A stretch of 64,000 nucleotides of DNA from Bradyrhizobium sp. WBAH42 (GTDB taxonomy: Bacteria; Pseudomonadota; Alphaproteobacteria; Rhizobiales; Xanthobacteraceae): contig NZ_CP036533.1 in NCBI RefSeq assembly GCF_024585265.1, forward strand, positions 2,861,001-2,925,000, read 5' to 3'. Under the pieces are notes generated by a model that did no database searches, was not told the origin of the DNA, and was given only the letters and a program-made list of their open reading frames with translations. A program made the position numbers and the translations under genes. Below are positions 16,884-24,866 of the stretch, one piece after another (position 1 is the stretch's first letter; each line of letters opens with the position of its first letter).

Positions 16884-18449
16884 ATGGGTGAAATTCGCAA
16901 CTTCAGACCCGGAAATCCCGATGAGCCGCCGCCGCACAGCGGACTGCCTCGTCGTCTCGCCGCGATCATCGTCGGTGACATCGCCTCCTACAGCCGGTTG
17001 ATGCAGGCCGACGAGGAAGGCACGCATGCCCGCGTCAAGCGGATCGAGCGCGACATCATCCAACCCAGCATTGTCGAGCACCATGGGAGTCTGGTGAAGA
17101 CGACCGGCGACGGCTTCATCGCCATTTTCGACAGTCCCGTCGAGGCCGTTCGATGCAGCATCGTCATCCAGCAGAATCTCGTCGGTCGCAACGCCTCGAT
17201 TCCCAAGCATTCCCGGCTCGAATATCGGATTGGCGTCAATCTCGGTGACGTCATTGTGGAGCCGGACGACATCTATGGTGACGGCGTCAACATCGCCACG
17301 CGTATCGAGGGCATCGCAGAGCCGGGGCAGGTCTACATATCCGGGGCGATCTACGAGCAGATCAAGCACAAGATCGTGTGCGGTTATGAGTCGCTCGGCG
17401 ACCGCAAGGTCAAGAACATCACCGATCCCGTGCGCGTCTATCGCGTGCTGCCGGATGCAGATGCCGTCGGCAAGACACGAAGCCGGCGCGAGAACGTCCT
17501 GCTCATTCTTCTGATCACGGCATTGCTGGTGATTGCCGGCTACGTGCTTTGGTACGTGCTGGTGCAGCACCGCAGCCAGGTGGGGCAACAGGCTGCCGCT
17601 CCCCCGATCGCGGCGCCGTTGGCTTCGCCGACGCCGCAATCCGTTCCGTCGTTACCGAGTCCGGCAGCACCGGCGCCACAAGCCGCACCCGCGGCTTCTC
17701 CGGTGCCCACAACGGTGCCATCGCCCGCAGCATCGCCTTCACCGTCTCCGGCATCCAGTCCATCGGTGACGCCGGTCCGGGAACCCGAGATGATCGCCAT
17801 TCGCGGCGGCAGCTTCGCCATGGGAAGCAACGACGATCCGACCGAGCGTCCCGTCCACCAGGTCACGATCAAACCGTTCTCGATCGGAAAATATCCGGTC
17901 ACGGTGCGGGAGTGGAACGAATGCGCGGCCGCGAAGGCTTGTGCTTTCACCGCGACCGGCAAGGACGACGCGCCGGTCAGCAATGTGAGCTGGACTGACG
18001 CGCAGCAATATGTGGCGTATCTCTCCAAGGCGACGAAGAAGCCGTACCGACTTCCGAGCGAGGCCGAATGGGAATACGCGGCGCGCGGCGGTACGCAGAC
18101 AAAGTATTGGTGGGGCGACAAGCTCCAGCCTGGCATGGCCGGATGCAAGGATTGCGGCGACCTCGCAGCCGAGCAGCCGGCGAAGGTTGGCAGCTTCAAG
18201 CCCAATCCCTTCGGGCTCCACGACATGGGCGGCGGCGTCGACCAGTGGGTCGAGGATTGCTGGCACAAGAATTATCAGGGTGCACCGGTCGACGGTTCGG
18301 CATGGACCGGCGGCGACTGCTCATCGCACGTCCTGCGCTCGGGCTCCTGGAAGAACGATTCGAGATACGTGCGGCCATCCAACCGCGATGGCTATGATAC
18401 CAACGTCCGTTACCCCACGCATGGATTCCGTGTCGCGCTCACTCCTTGA
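16884..18449 (+). CDS. Membrane adenylate cyclase with C-terminal SUMF1/FGE-like domain
   Basis: A 521-residue protein in four parts. Residues about 22-190 are a class III cyclase domain with metal Asp D32 (VGDIASYSRLM) and D76 (TTGDGF), adenine-recognition Lys K72, and the catalytic Asn/Arg pair N136 and R140 in GDGVNIATRIEG. Residues 204-227 are one transmembrane helix. Residues about 230-300 are a Pro/Ala/Ser-rich linker. Residues 302-521 are a formylglycine-generating-enzyme-like domain (IRGGSFAMGSNDDPTERPVH ... GLHDMGGGVDQWVED ... LRSGSWKND). The cysteine pair of true FGE near the C-terminal GSW segment is absent, so this domain is probably a non-catalytic extracytoplasmic sensor. ATG at 16884. 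Confidence 0.88.
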   Translation: MGEIRNFRPGNPDEPPPHSGLPRRLAAIIVGDIASYSRLMQADEEGTHARVKRIERDIIQPSIVEHHGSLVKTTGDGFIAIFDSPVEAVRCSIVIQQNLVGRNASIPKHSRLEYRIGVNLGDVIVEPDDIYGDGVNIATRIEGIAEPGQVYISGAIYEQIKHKIVCGYESLGDRKVKNITDPVRVYRVLPDADAVGKTRSRRENVLLILLITALLVIAGYVLWYVLVQHRSQVGQQAAAPPIAAPLASPTPQSVPSLPSPAAPAPQAAPAASPVPTTVPSPAASPSPSPASSPSVTPVREPEMIAIRGGSFAMGSNDDPTERPVHQVTIKPFSIGKYPVTVREWNECAAAKACAFTATGKDDAPVSNVSWTDAQQYVAYLSKATKKPYRLPSEAEWEYAARGGTQTKYWWGDKLQPGMAGCKDCGDLAAEQPAKVGSFKPNPFGLHDMGGGVDQWVEDCWHKNYQGAPVDGSAWTGGDCSSHVLRSGSWKNDSRYVRPSNRDGYDTNVRYPTHGFRVALTP

Positions 18450-18465
18450 GGCTGGAGGAGGTTTG

Positions 18466-18960
18466 ATGAAAATCATTCGCTGCGCCGCGCTGGCGGCGGC
18501 GCTCGCATTGCCGCCAGGTGTTTTGGTGGCAAGTGTTTTGCTGTCAGGTGTTTTGCTGCCAAGCCCTGCTTACTCTCAGGGCAAAACCGCTCCCAAAGAC
18601 GCAAAGCTCTATTTCATCACCCCGCAGGACGGGCAGAAGATCCGAGGTGGGTTCTGGGTCCGGTTCGGTCTGCGCAACATGGGCGTGACGCATGCCGGCG
18701 ATGACTACCAGAACGCCGGTCATCATCATCTGCTGGTCGACGTCAACGAGCCCATCGACACCAAGGAACCGATCCCGCAGGACAAGTCCCATCTGCATTT
18801 CGGGGCAGGGCAAACCGAAACGTTTCTCGAGCTTCCGCCCGGCACGCACACGCTGCAACTGGTGCTGGGCGATGCGAAGCACTACCCCTTCGATCCGCCC
18901 GTCGTGTCTGACAAGATCACCATACGAGTCAGGCAGCCCGTTTCAGTCCGGCGCCGTTGA
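18466..18960 (+). CDS. Exported DUF4399 protein
   Basis: A 164-residue protein starting at an ATG with GGAGGAGG upstream, 16 bp after the cyclase gene and probably co-transcribed. Residues 1-38 are an unusually long signal peptide whose core contains three tandem 15-bp repeats. The mature DUF4399 domain has YFITPQDGQKIRGGFWVRFG, NAGHHHLLVD and HTLQLVLGDAKHYPFDPP; the HHH cluster may bind metal. The stop abuts the korB stop with no intervening base. Confidence 0.85.
   Translation: MKIIRCAALAAALALPPGVLVASVLLSGVLLPSPAYSQGKTAPKDAKLYFITPQDGQKIRGGFWVRFGLRNMGVTHAGDDYQNAGHHHLLVDVNEPIDTKEPIPQDKSHLHFGAGQTETFLELPPGTHTLQLVLGDAKHYPFDPPVVSDKITIRVRQPVSVRRR
18515..18559 (+). repeat. Three 15-bp tandem repeats in a signal peptide
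   Basis: CAGGTGTTTTGGTGG, CAAGTGTTTTGCTGT and CAGGTGTTTTGCTGC lie end to end, encoding PGVLV-ASVLL-SGVLL. The repeats keep the frame and lengthen the hydrophobic core of the DUF4399 signal peptide. Confidence 0.85.
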
Positions 18961-20016
18961 TCACCGCAGGCTGGCGTTGATCTTGTCCAGCACCGCCGAA
19001 CCCGGGCAGAGCGTGTCCGCCTCCAGCGCGTTGAGCGGGGTCTCGACCGTATTGAGATGCTCGTGCAGGTCGTCGGCATCGGGATCGACGTACAGAAGAC
19101 CGGTGACGATCTGGCCCTTGGCGGCGTGCCGCGCGAGGAAGGTCTGGGCGCCGAGACGGTCATGCGGATCGTAGTCGGCGTCGATCTTGCGCAGCGCGAT
19201 CTTGCTGCCGTCGTGCTGCTCGACCACCTGCACCGTGCCAGGCGCGTAGTCCACCGCGATCGGGTCGCGGCCGACCAGCACGTCGAGCCGGTTCACGGCG
19301 TCGTTGTGCTCGCGGACATAATCGAAGCTCTTGGTCGAGCCGGCATGGTTGTTGAAGGCGATGCAGGGGCTGATGACGTCGATGAAGGATGCGCCCTTGT
19401 GGCCGATCGCGGCGGCGATCAGCGGCACCAGCTGGCTCTTGTCGCCCGAGAACGAGCGCGCCACGAAGGTGGCGCCTAACTGCAGCGCGATCGCGACGAG
19501 GTCGATGGCGTTGTCGGTGTTGGTGACGCCCTTCTTGCTCTTCGAGCCGCGGTCGGCGGTCGCCGAGAACTGGCCCTTGGTCAGGCCGTAAACGCCGTTG
19601 TTCTCGACGATGTAGGTCATGTTGACGCCGCGCCGGATCGAATGCGCGAACTGGCCGAAGCCGATCGAGGCGGAATCGCCGTCGCCGGAGACGCCGAGAT
19701 AGATCAGATCGCGGTTGGCGAGGTTGGCGCCGGTGAGCACGGATGGCATGCGGCCGTGCACGGAGTTGAAGCCGTGCGAATTGCCGAGGAAATAGTCCGG
19801 CGTCTTCGACGAGCAGCCGATGCCGGAGATCTTTGCCACCCGATGCGGCTCGATCGACAGCTCGTAGCACGCTTCGATGATCGAAGCCGTGATCGAATCG
19901 TGACCGCAGCCGGCGCACAGCGTCGAGATCTTGCCCTCGTAATCGCGATGCGTGTAGCCGAGCGCGTTCTTCTTCAGGCCCGGATGATGGAATTTCGGTT
20001 TTGCGATGTAGGTCAT
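18961..20016 (-). CDS. korB: 2-oxoacid:ferredoxin oxidoreductase, beta subunit
   Basis: A 351-residue thiamine-diphosphate subunit. The TPP-binding core is GDGDSASIGFGQFAHS followed by NNGVYGLT; LCAGCGHDS and GIGCSSKTP carry cysteines at positions where beta subunits ligate a 4Fe-4S cluster. With the alpha subunit upstream it oxidatively decarboxylates a 2-oxoacid, probably 2-oxoglutarate, to the acyl-CoA with ferredoxin as acceptor. The ATG at 20016 starts MTYIAKPKFHHPG. A family B repeat separates it from korA. The 2-oxoglutarate specificity is inferred from family resemblance. Confidence 0.9.
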   Translation of the reverse strand: MTYIAKPKFHHPGLKKNALGYTHRDYEGKISTLCAGCGHDSITASIIEACYELSIEPHRVAKISGIGCSSKTPDYFLGNSHGFNSVHGRMPSVLTGANLANRDLIYLGVSGDGDSASIGFGQFAHSIRRGVNMTYIVENNGVYGLTKGQFSATADRGSKSKKGVTNTDNAIDLVAIALQLGATFVARSFSGDKSQLVPLIAAAIGHKGASFIDVISPCIAFNNHAGSTKSFDYVREHNDAVNRLDVLVGRDPIAVDYAPGTVQVVEQHDGSKIALRKIDADYDPHDRLGAQTFLARHAAKGQIVTGLLYVDPDADDLHEHLNTVETPLNALEADTLCPGSAVLDKINASLR

Positions 20017-20097
20017 GAACGTTTCTCTCTGCTCCCTCTCCTCGCGGTATCTTCTCGCGAAGAGAACGATCGAATAGTCCCCCGCTGTATCCACATC

Positions 20098-20182
20098 GTC
20101 ATTGCGAGGAGCCCTTGCGACGAAGCAATCCAGAGTCTTTCCACGGAGGCAGTCTGGATTGCTTCGCTGCGCTCGCAATGAC
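20098..20182 (+). repeat. Repeat family B, 85-bp class
   Basis: GTCATTGCGAGGAGCCCTTG to CGCTGCGCTCGCAATGAC, placed between korA and korB. Its flanks extend the dyad (TCCACATC on the left, GATGTGGA on the right), so the whole palindrome spans about 20090-20190 and would form a long hairpin in the korA-korB transcript. Confidence 0.92.
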
Positions 20183-20202
20183 GATGTGGATGCGATTTAC
20201 CA

Positions 20203-22050
20203 TCATGACACGGCCTTGCGGAGCGGGGTCACCTTGAGGTGGTCCTGGTGGTCGCCAATGGCTTTGGCGATGAAGCGGGCGGTGATCGGCGTGCCGTCAT
20301 AATGCACGATCGGCACCAGACGGACGGGATCGATGCCGTTCTCGTTGACGATGAGCTGGCGCAGCTGGCTGTCGCGGTTCTGCTCGACGACATAGACGAA
20401 ATCGTGCTCGGCGAGGAAGCTTGCCACACTCGAATGGAATGGGAAGGCGCGGATGCGCATCCGGTCGAGCTGATGTCCGCGCGCCTCCAGAAGCCCTATT
20501 GCCTCGTCCATCGCCGGCGAGGTCGAGCCGAAATAGATCACGCCATACTTGGTCGGCCGTTCCGCATTGGCCTGCAGCGGCCGCGGGACGAGGTCCTGCG
20601 CGGTTTCGAACTTGCGCACCAGGCGCTGCATGTTGTCGGCGTAGACCGTGCCTTCCTCGGAATAGCGCGCATAGCGGTCGCGCGATGTGCCGCGGGTGAA
20701 GTAGGAGCCCTTGGTCGGATGCGTGCCGGGATAGGTACGGTAGGGAATGCCGTCGCCGTCGACGTCGAGATAGCGACCGAAGTCGCGGCCTTCCTCCAGC
20801 ATCTCCGCCGTCATCACCTTGCCGCGGTCGTATTGCCGCGCATCGTCCCACTTCAGCGGACGGCAGAGCCGGTGGTTCATGCCGATGTCGAGGTCGAGCA
20901 TCAGGAAGATCGTGGTCTGCAGACGCTCGGCGAGATCGAAGGCGGCAGCCGCGAACTCGAAGGCCTCGGCCGGGTCCTCCGGGAACAGCAGCACATGCTT
21001 GGTGTCGCCATGCGAGGCATAGGCGCAGGCGATGATGTCGCATTGCTGGGTGCGGGTCGGCATGCCCGTGGAGGGGCCGGCGCGCTGGATGTTCATGATC
21101 ACGGCGGGGATCTCGGCGAAATAGGAGAGGCCGATGAACTCCGTCATCAGCGAGATGCCGGGGCCTGATGTCGCGGTGAAGGCGCGGGCGCCGTTCCAGG
21201 AGGCGCCGATGACGATGCCGATCGAGGCCAGCTCGTCCTCGCCCTGCACGATCGCGTATTTCGCCTTGCCGGTTTCAGGATCGTGCCGGTACTTCTTGCA
21301 ATGGGCGGTGAAGGCCTCCGCCACCGAGGATGACGGCGTGATCGGATACCAGGCGCAGACGGTGGCGCCGCCATAGACCGCGCCGAGCGCGGCGGCGCTG
21401 TTGCCCTCGATGAAGATGCGGTCGCCGACCTTGTCTGATTTCTTTACCCTGAGCCCGATCGGGCATTTCAGATTCTGCAGCGCCCAGTCGCGGCCGAGAT
21501 GCAGCGCGTGGACGTTGGAGGACAAGAGCTTCTCCTTGCCCTTGTACTGCTCGCCGATCAGCTGCTCGATCAGCTTGGGGTCCATGTCGAGCAGTGCACT
21601 GAGCGCGCCCAAATAGATGATGTTCTTGAACAGCTGGCGCTGGCGCGGATCGGTATAGGTCGAGTTGGTGATGGCGGTCAGCGGCACGCCGATCACGGTG
21701 ATGTCGTCGCGGAATTTGGTCGACGGCATCGGCTTGGTGGAATCGTAGAACAAATAGCCGCCGGGCTCGATGCCGGCGACGTCCTTGTCCCAGGTCTGCG
21801 GGTTCATCGCCACCATCAGGTCGACGCCGCCGCGGGCGCCGAGATGGCCTTCTTCCGTCACGCGCACCTCGTACCAGGTCGGCAGGCCCTGGATGTTGGA
21901 GGGGAAGATGTTGCGCGGGGACACCGGCACGCCATGGCGCAGGATCGCACGCGCGAACATCTCGTTGGCGCTGGCCGAGCCCGAGCCGTTGACGTTGGCG
22001 AAGCGGACGACGAAGTCGTTTACGCTGCTGAGCGGCTTTTTGTCGGACAT
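20203..22050 (-). CDS. korA: 2-oxoacid:acceptor oxidoreductase, fused gamma-alpha subunit
   Basis: A 615-residue protein. Residues about 1-190 are the gamma domain (VVRFANVNGSGSASANEMFA ... ARGGVDLMVAMNPQ) and the rest is the alpha pyrimidine-binding domain, with YPITPSSSVAEAF, the acidic VQGEDELASIG and TATSGPGISLM. This fused arrangement is typical of two-subunit KorAB enzymes. The ATG at 22050 lies inside the end of the upstream flavoprotein gene (31-bp overlap), so translation is likely coupled. Confidence 0.91.
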   Translation of the reverse strand: MSDKKPLSSVNDFVVRFANVNGSGSASANEMFARAILRHGVPVSPRNIFPSNIQGLPTWYEVRVTEEGHLGARGGVDLMVAMNPQTWDKDVAGIEPGGYLFYDSTKPMPSTKFRDDITVIGVPLTAITNSTYTDPRQRQLFKNIIYLGALSALLDMDPKLIEQLIGEQYKGKEKLLSSNVHALHLGRDWALQNLKCPIGLRVKKSDKVGDRIFIEGNSAAALGAVYGGATVCAWYPITPSSSVAEAFTAHCKKYRHDPETGKAKYAIVQGEDELASIGIVIGASWNGARAFTATSGPGISLMTEFIGLSYFAEIPAVIMNIQRAGPSTGMPTRTQQCDIIACAYASHGDTKHVLLFPEDPAEAFEFAAAAFDLAERLQTTIFLMLDLDIGMNHRLCRPLKWDDARQYDRGKVMTAEMLEEGRDFGRYLDVDGDGIPYRTYPGTHPTKGSYFTRGTSRDRYARYSEEGTVYADNMQRLVRKFETAQDLVPRPLQANAERPTKYGVIYFGSTSPAMDEAIGLLEARGHQLDRMRIRAFPFHSSVASFLAEHDFVYVVEQNRDSQLRQLIVNENGIDPVRLVPIVHYDGTPITARFIAKAIGDHQDHLKVTPLRKAVS

Positions 22051-23819
22051 GTCGAACCTGCGTGGGTCATATCGATGAAATATTTCTGCATGTCCCAGGC
22101 TCCGGTGGGACAACGCTCGGCGCACAGCCCGCAATGCAGGCAGACATCCTCGTCCTTCACCATTACGCGCCCGGTCTTGAGATCGCTGGACACGTAGAGG
22201 TCCTGGTCCGGGCGCGGCGAGGGCGCCTTCAGGCGCTGGCGCAGGTCGCTCTCTTCGCCATTGTCAGTGAAGGTGATGCAGTCCATCGGGCAGATGTCGG
22301 CACAGGCGTCGCACTCGATGCAGAGCGAGGTCGAGAACACGGTCTGCACGTCGCAGTTCAGGCAGCGATGCGCCTCGCCCAGCGCCAGCTTGACGTCATA
22401 GCCGAGCTCGACCTCGGCGCGGATGTCCTTCAGCGCAACGACCTTGTCGCGATGCGGCACCTTGAAGCGCTTGTCGTTGGAGATGTCGTTGTCATAGCTC
22501 CATTCGTGGATGCCCATCTTCTGCGAGGAGATTTGCACCTCCGGCAGCGGGCGCTCGGTGATGTCCTCGCCCGACAGCATCTTGTGGATCGACAGCGCGG
22601 CGTCATGGCCGTGCGCGACCGCCCAGATGATGTTCTTCGGGCCGAACGCGGCATCGCCGCCGAAGAATACTTTCGGATTGGTCGAGGCGAAGGTCTTCGG
22701 ATCGACCTTCGGCATGTGCCATTTGTCGAACTCGATGCCGCAATCCTGCTCGATCCAGGGGAATGCATTCTCCTGACCCACCGCGACCAGCACGTCGTCG
22801 CAGGGAATGGTCTGATCGGGATCGCCCGACGGCACCAGATTGCGGCGGCCCTTGGCGTCGTATTCGGCTTTGACGTGCTGGAAGGTGACGCCGATCAGCT
22901 TGCCGGCGACATGCTTGAATGCCACCGGGACCATGTAGTTGAGGATCGGGATATCCTCGTGGATCGCGTCCTCCTTCTCCCAGGGCGAGGCCTTCATCTC
23001 CTCGAAGCCGGAACGCACGACCACCGTGACCTTCTCGCCGCCGAGCCGGCGTGCGGTGCGGCAGCAGTCCATCGCGGTGTTACCGCCGCCGAGCACGATC
23101 ACGCGCTTGCCGATCTTGTCGACATGGCCGAACGACACGTTGGCCAGCCATTCGATGCCGATATGGATGTTGCTAGCTGCCTCTTTCCGGCCGGGAATGT
23201 CGAGCTCGCGGCCGCGCGGCGCGCCGGAGCCGACGAAGATCGCGTCGTATTTCTCCGCGATCAGCGCCTTCATGCTGTCGATGCGGTGACCGCCCCTGAA
23301 CTCGACGCCGAGGTTCAGGATGTAGCCGGTCTCCTCGTCGATCACCGAATTGGGCAGGCGGAATTTCGGGATCTGCGTGCGCATCATGCCGCCGGCTTCC
23401 GGGTCGGCATCGAACACGGTGCAGTGATAGCCGAGCGGGGCGAGATCGCGCGCCACCGTCAGCGAAGCGGGACCGCCGCCGACCAGCGCAATGCGCTTGC
23501 CGTTCTTCGGACCGGGCTTCGGCAGTCGCTGCTTGATGTCGTCCTTGAAATCCGCGGCAACGCGCTTGAGGCGGCAGATCGCGACGGGGGTTTCCTCGAC
23601 GCGTCCGCGCCGGCAGGCCGGCTCGCATGGACGGTCGCAGGTGCGTCCCAGGATTCCGGGAAACACGTTCGACTTCCAATTGATCATATAGGCGTCGCTG
23701 TAGCGGCCTTGGGCGATCAGTCGGATGTATTCGGGAACCGGGGTGTGCGCAGGACAGGCCCATTGGCAATCGACCACTTTGTGAAAGTAGTCGGGGGCCG
23801 CGATATCGGTCGGTTTCAT
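22020..23819 (-). CDS. GltD-like NAD(P)-binding flavoprotein fused to a 2x[4Fe-4S] ferredoxin
   Basis: A 599-residue protein. The N terminus has Cys clusters of the glutamate-synthase small-subunit type (CQWACPAHTPVPEY; CDRPCEPACRRGRVEETP). An FAD Rossmann motif is in ALVGGGPASLTVARDLA and an NAD(P) motif in VIVLGGGNTAMDCCRTA. The last approximately 100 residues add two ferredoxin motifs (CIECDACADICPMDC and CLHCGLCAERCP). It resembles NfnB/GltD subunits and probably passes electrons between ferredoxin and NAD(P)H for the adjacent KorAB. First gene of the operon. Confidence 0.88.
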   Translation of the reverse strand: MKPTDIAAPDYFHKVVDCQWACPAHTPVPEYIRLIAQGRYSDAYMINWKSNVFPGILGRTCDRPCEPACRRGRVEETPVAICRLKRVAADFKDDIKQRLPKPGPKNGKRIALVGGGPASLTVARDLAPLGYHCTVFDADPEAGGMMRTQIPKFRLPNSVIDEETGYILNLGVEFRGGHRIDSMKALIAEKYDAIFVGSGAPRGRELDIPGRKEAASNIHIGIEWLANVSFGHVDKIGKRVIVLGGGNTAMDCCRTARRLGGEKVTVVVRSGFEEMKASPWEKEDAIHEDIPILNYMVPVAFKHVAGKLIGVTFQHVKAEYDAKGRRNLVPSGDPDQTIPCDDVLVAVGQENAFPWIEQDCGIEFDKWHMPKVDPKTFASTNPKVFFGGDAAFGPKNIIWAVAHGHDAALSIHKMLSGEDITERPLPEVQISSQKMGIHEWSYDNDISNDKRFKVPHRDKVVALKDIRAEVELGYDVKLALGEAHRCLNCDVQTVFSTSLCIECDACADICPMDCITFTDNGEESDLRQRLKAPSPRPDQDLYVSSDLKTGRVMVKDEDVCLHCGLCAERCPTGAWDMQKYFIDMTHAGSTCPTKSRSAA

Positions 23820-24175
23820 TCCTACCCTGTCCGCGCAGGCTCAAAGACCCCGCGGCCTTTTTTGTTGAGCTTTGGCGAGCGCTTAACGCGCTTCGATCTG
23901 GTTTCTGAATGACGTCATTGGGTTAGCTTATTAGAACCGTTCCGAAGTACAACGGCAAATTTGCCCGCTTCCCCGCTTTCATGGGAGCTGCGCGTGCACG
24001 GCATTAATGACCGCGCGCGGATGTGCGTGCGGTGCAGCATCGCACTCTGCTCCATCCCCGTCATTGCGAGGAGCACTTGCGACGAAGCAATCCAGACTGC
24101 CTCTGCGGGAAGATTCTGGATTGCTCCGCTGCGCTCGCAATGACGGCGTTGGCGGCAGCGCAGCAATTTCCTACG
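23820..24175. other. Intergenic region upstream of the flavoprotein-korAB operon
   Basis: About 356 bases hold the promoter region of the minus-strand operon, a 10-bp palindrome ATGACGTCAT at 23909-23918, an imperfect GAGCGC-TTAAC-GCGCTT dyad near 23876-23892, and a family B repeat at 24060-24144. I see no gene in it. Confidence 0.5.
24060..24144 (+). repeat. Repeat family B, 85-bp class
   Basis: GTCATTGCGAGGAGCACTTG to CGCTGCGCTCGCAATGAC with the central AATCCAGACTGCC / GATTCTGGATTGC dyad. It lies between convergent and divergent ends, 32 bp after the DUF4286-like gene on the minus strand. Confidence 0.92.
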
Positions 24176-24853
24176 TCAGCTCTGTGCGATGTCGCTCTTC
24201 GCGAGGTCCCACATCAGGCAGTAGGTGCCGACGGAGATGGGGAGCGGGAAGGGCGCCGCAGCCGGGCCGGTGAAGCGCTCAGCGATGACGGCGGAGACCG
24301 CATTGACATGTGTGCCGTCGATCAGGACGAACCAGTCGCGCGCGCCCTCGTTGCGCACCGCCGGAATTCCCGCCGTTGCGCCCGACAATTCCGGCTCGGT
24401 TTCGAGCAGATGCATCGAGATGATGCCGTCGCATTTGTTCGGCACGAGCTTTTCTTGCAGTGCATCACGCCAGGGCGCGGCATTATCAGGCGTCGGCCGC
24501 AGCCGCACCACGCCGAGCGCAGTGCCGCGCCCGGTGCCCTCGCTGATGGTGATGCGCGCGACCACGCGCAGCATGTCCTGAAAGCGCGCCATGGTCTGCC
24601 GCGACCAGTCGGTCGGGCTCGCGAGGCGCGCCTTGTAAGCGGGGCCGTCGAGCACGTCGAGAGCCTCGGTCGAATACAGGCACAAATATTTGGGATTGGC
24701 GGCGTGCGCGACATAGCGCCGCGCTTCGAGGAATCCGTCGATCGCGACGCGCTCTTCCAGATGCTCGCGATCGTACCAGCGGTTGAAATCGGCTTCATCC
24801 GAAGCGTCGATGTTCATCGACGTCAGCAGCATGCCCTTTCCGGCGAGCGGCAT
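24176..24853 (-). CDS. Dimeric alpha/beta-barrel (EthD/DUF4286-like) protein
   Basis: A 225-residue protein of unknown function. The opening LLTSMNIDASDEADFNRWYDREHLEERVAI and LEARRYVAH resemble small EthD or DUF4286 domains, which bind small molecules as dimeric ferredoxin-like barrels. The second half (IISMHLLETEPELSG ... WFVLIDGTHVNAV) looks like a diverged second copy. It follows pip by 13 bp in the pqq transcription unit, and could be co-expressed with it. Family assignment is by pattern only. Confidence 0.65.
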   Translation of the reverse strand: MPLAGKGMLLTSMNIDASDEADFNRWYDREHLEERVAIDGFLEARRYVAHAANPKYLCLYSTEALDVLDGPAYKARLASPTDWSRQTMARFQDMLRVVARITISEGTGRGTALGVVRLRPTPDNAAPWRDALQEKLVPNKCDGIISMHLLETEPELSGATAGIPAVRNEGARDWFVLIDGTHVNAVSAVIAERFTGPAAAPFPLPISVGTYCLMWDLAKSDIAQS

Positions 24854-24866
24854 TCTTCTTGTCCTC

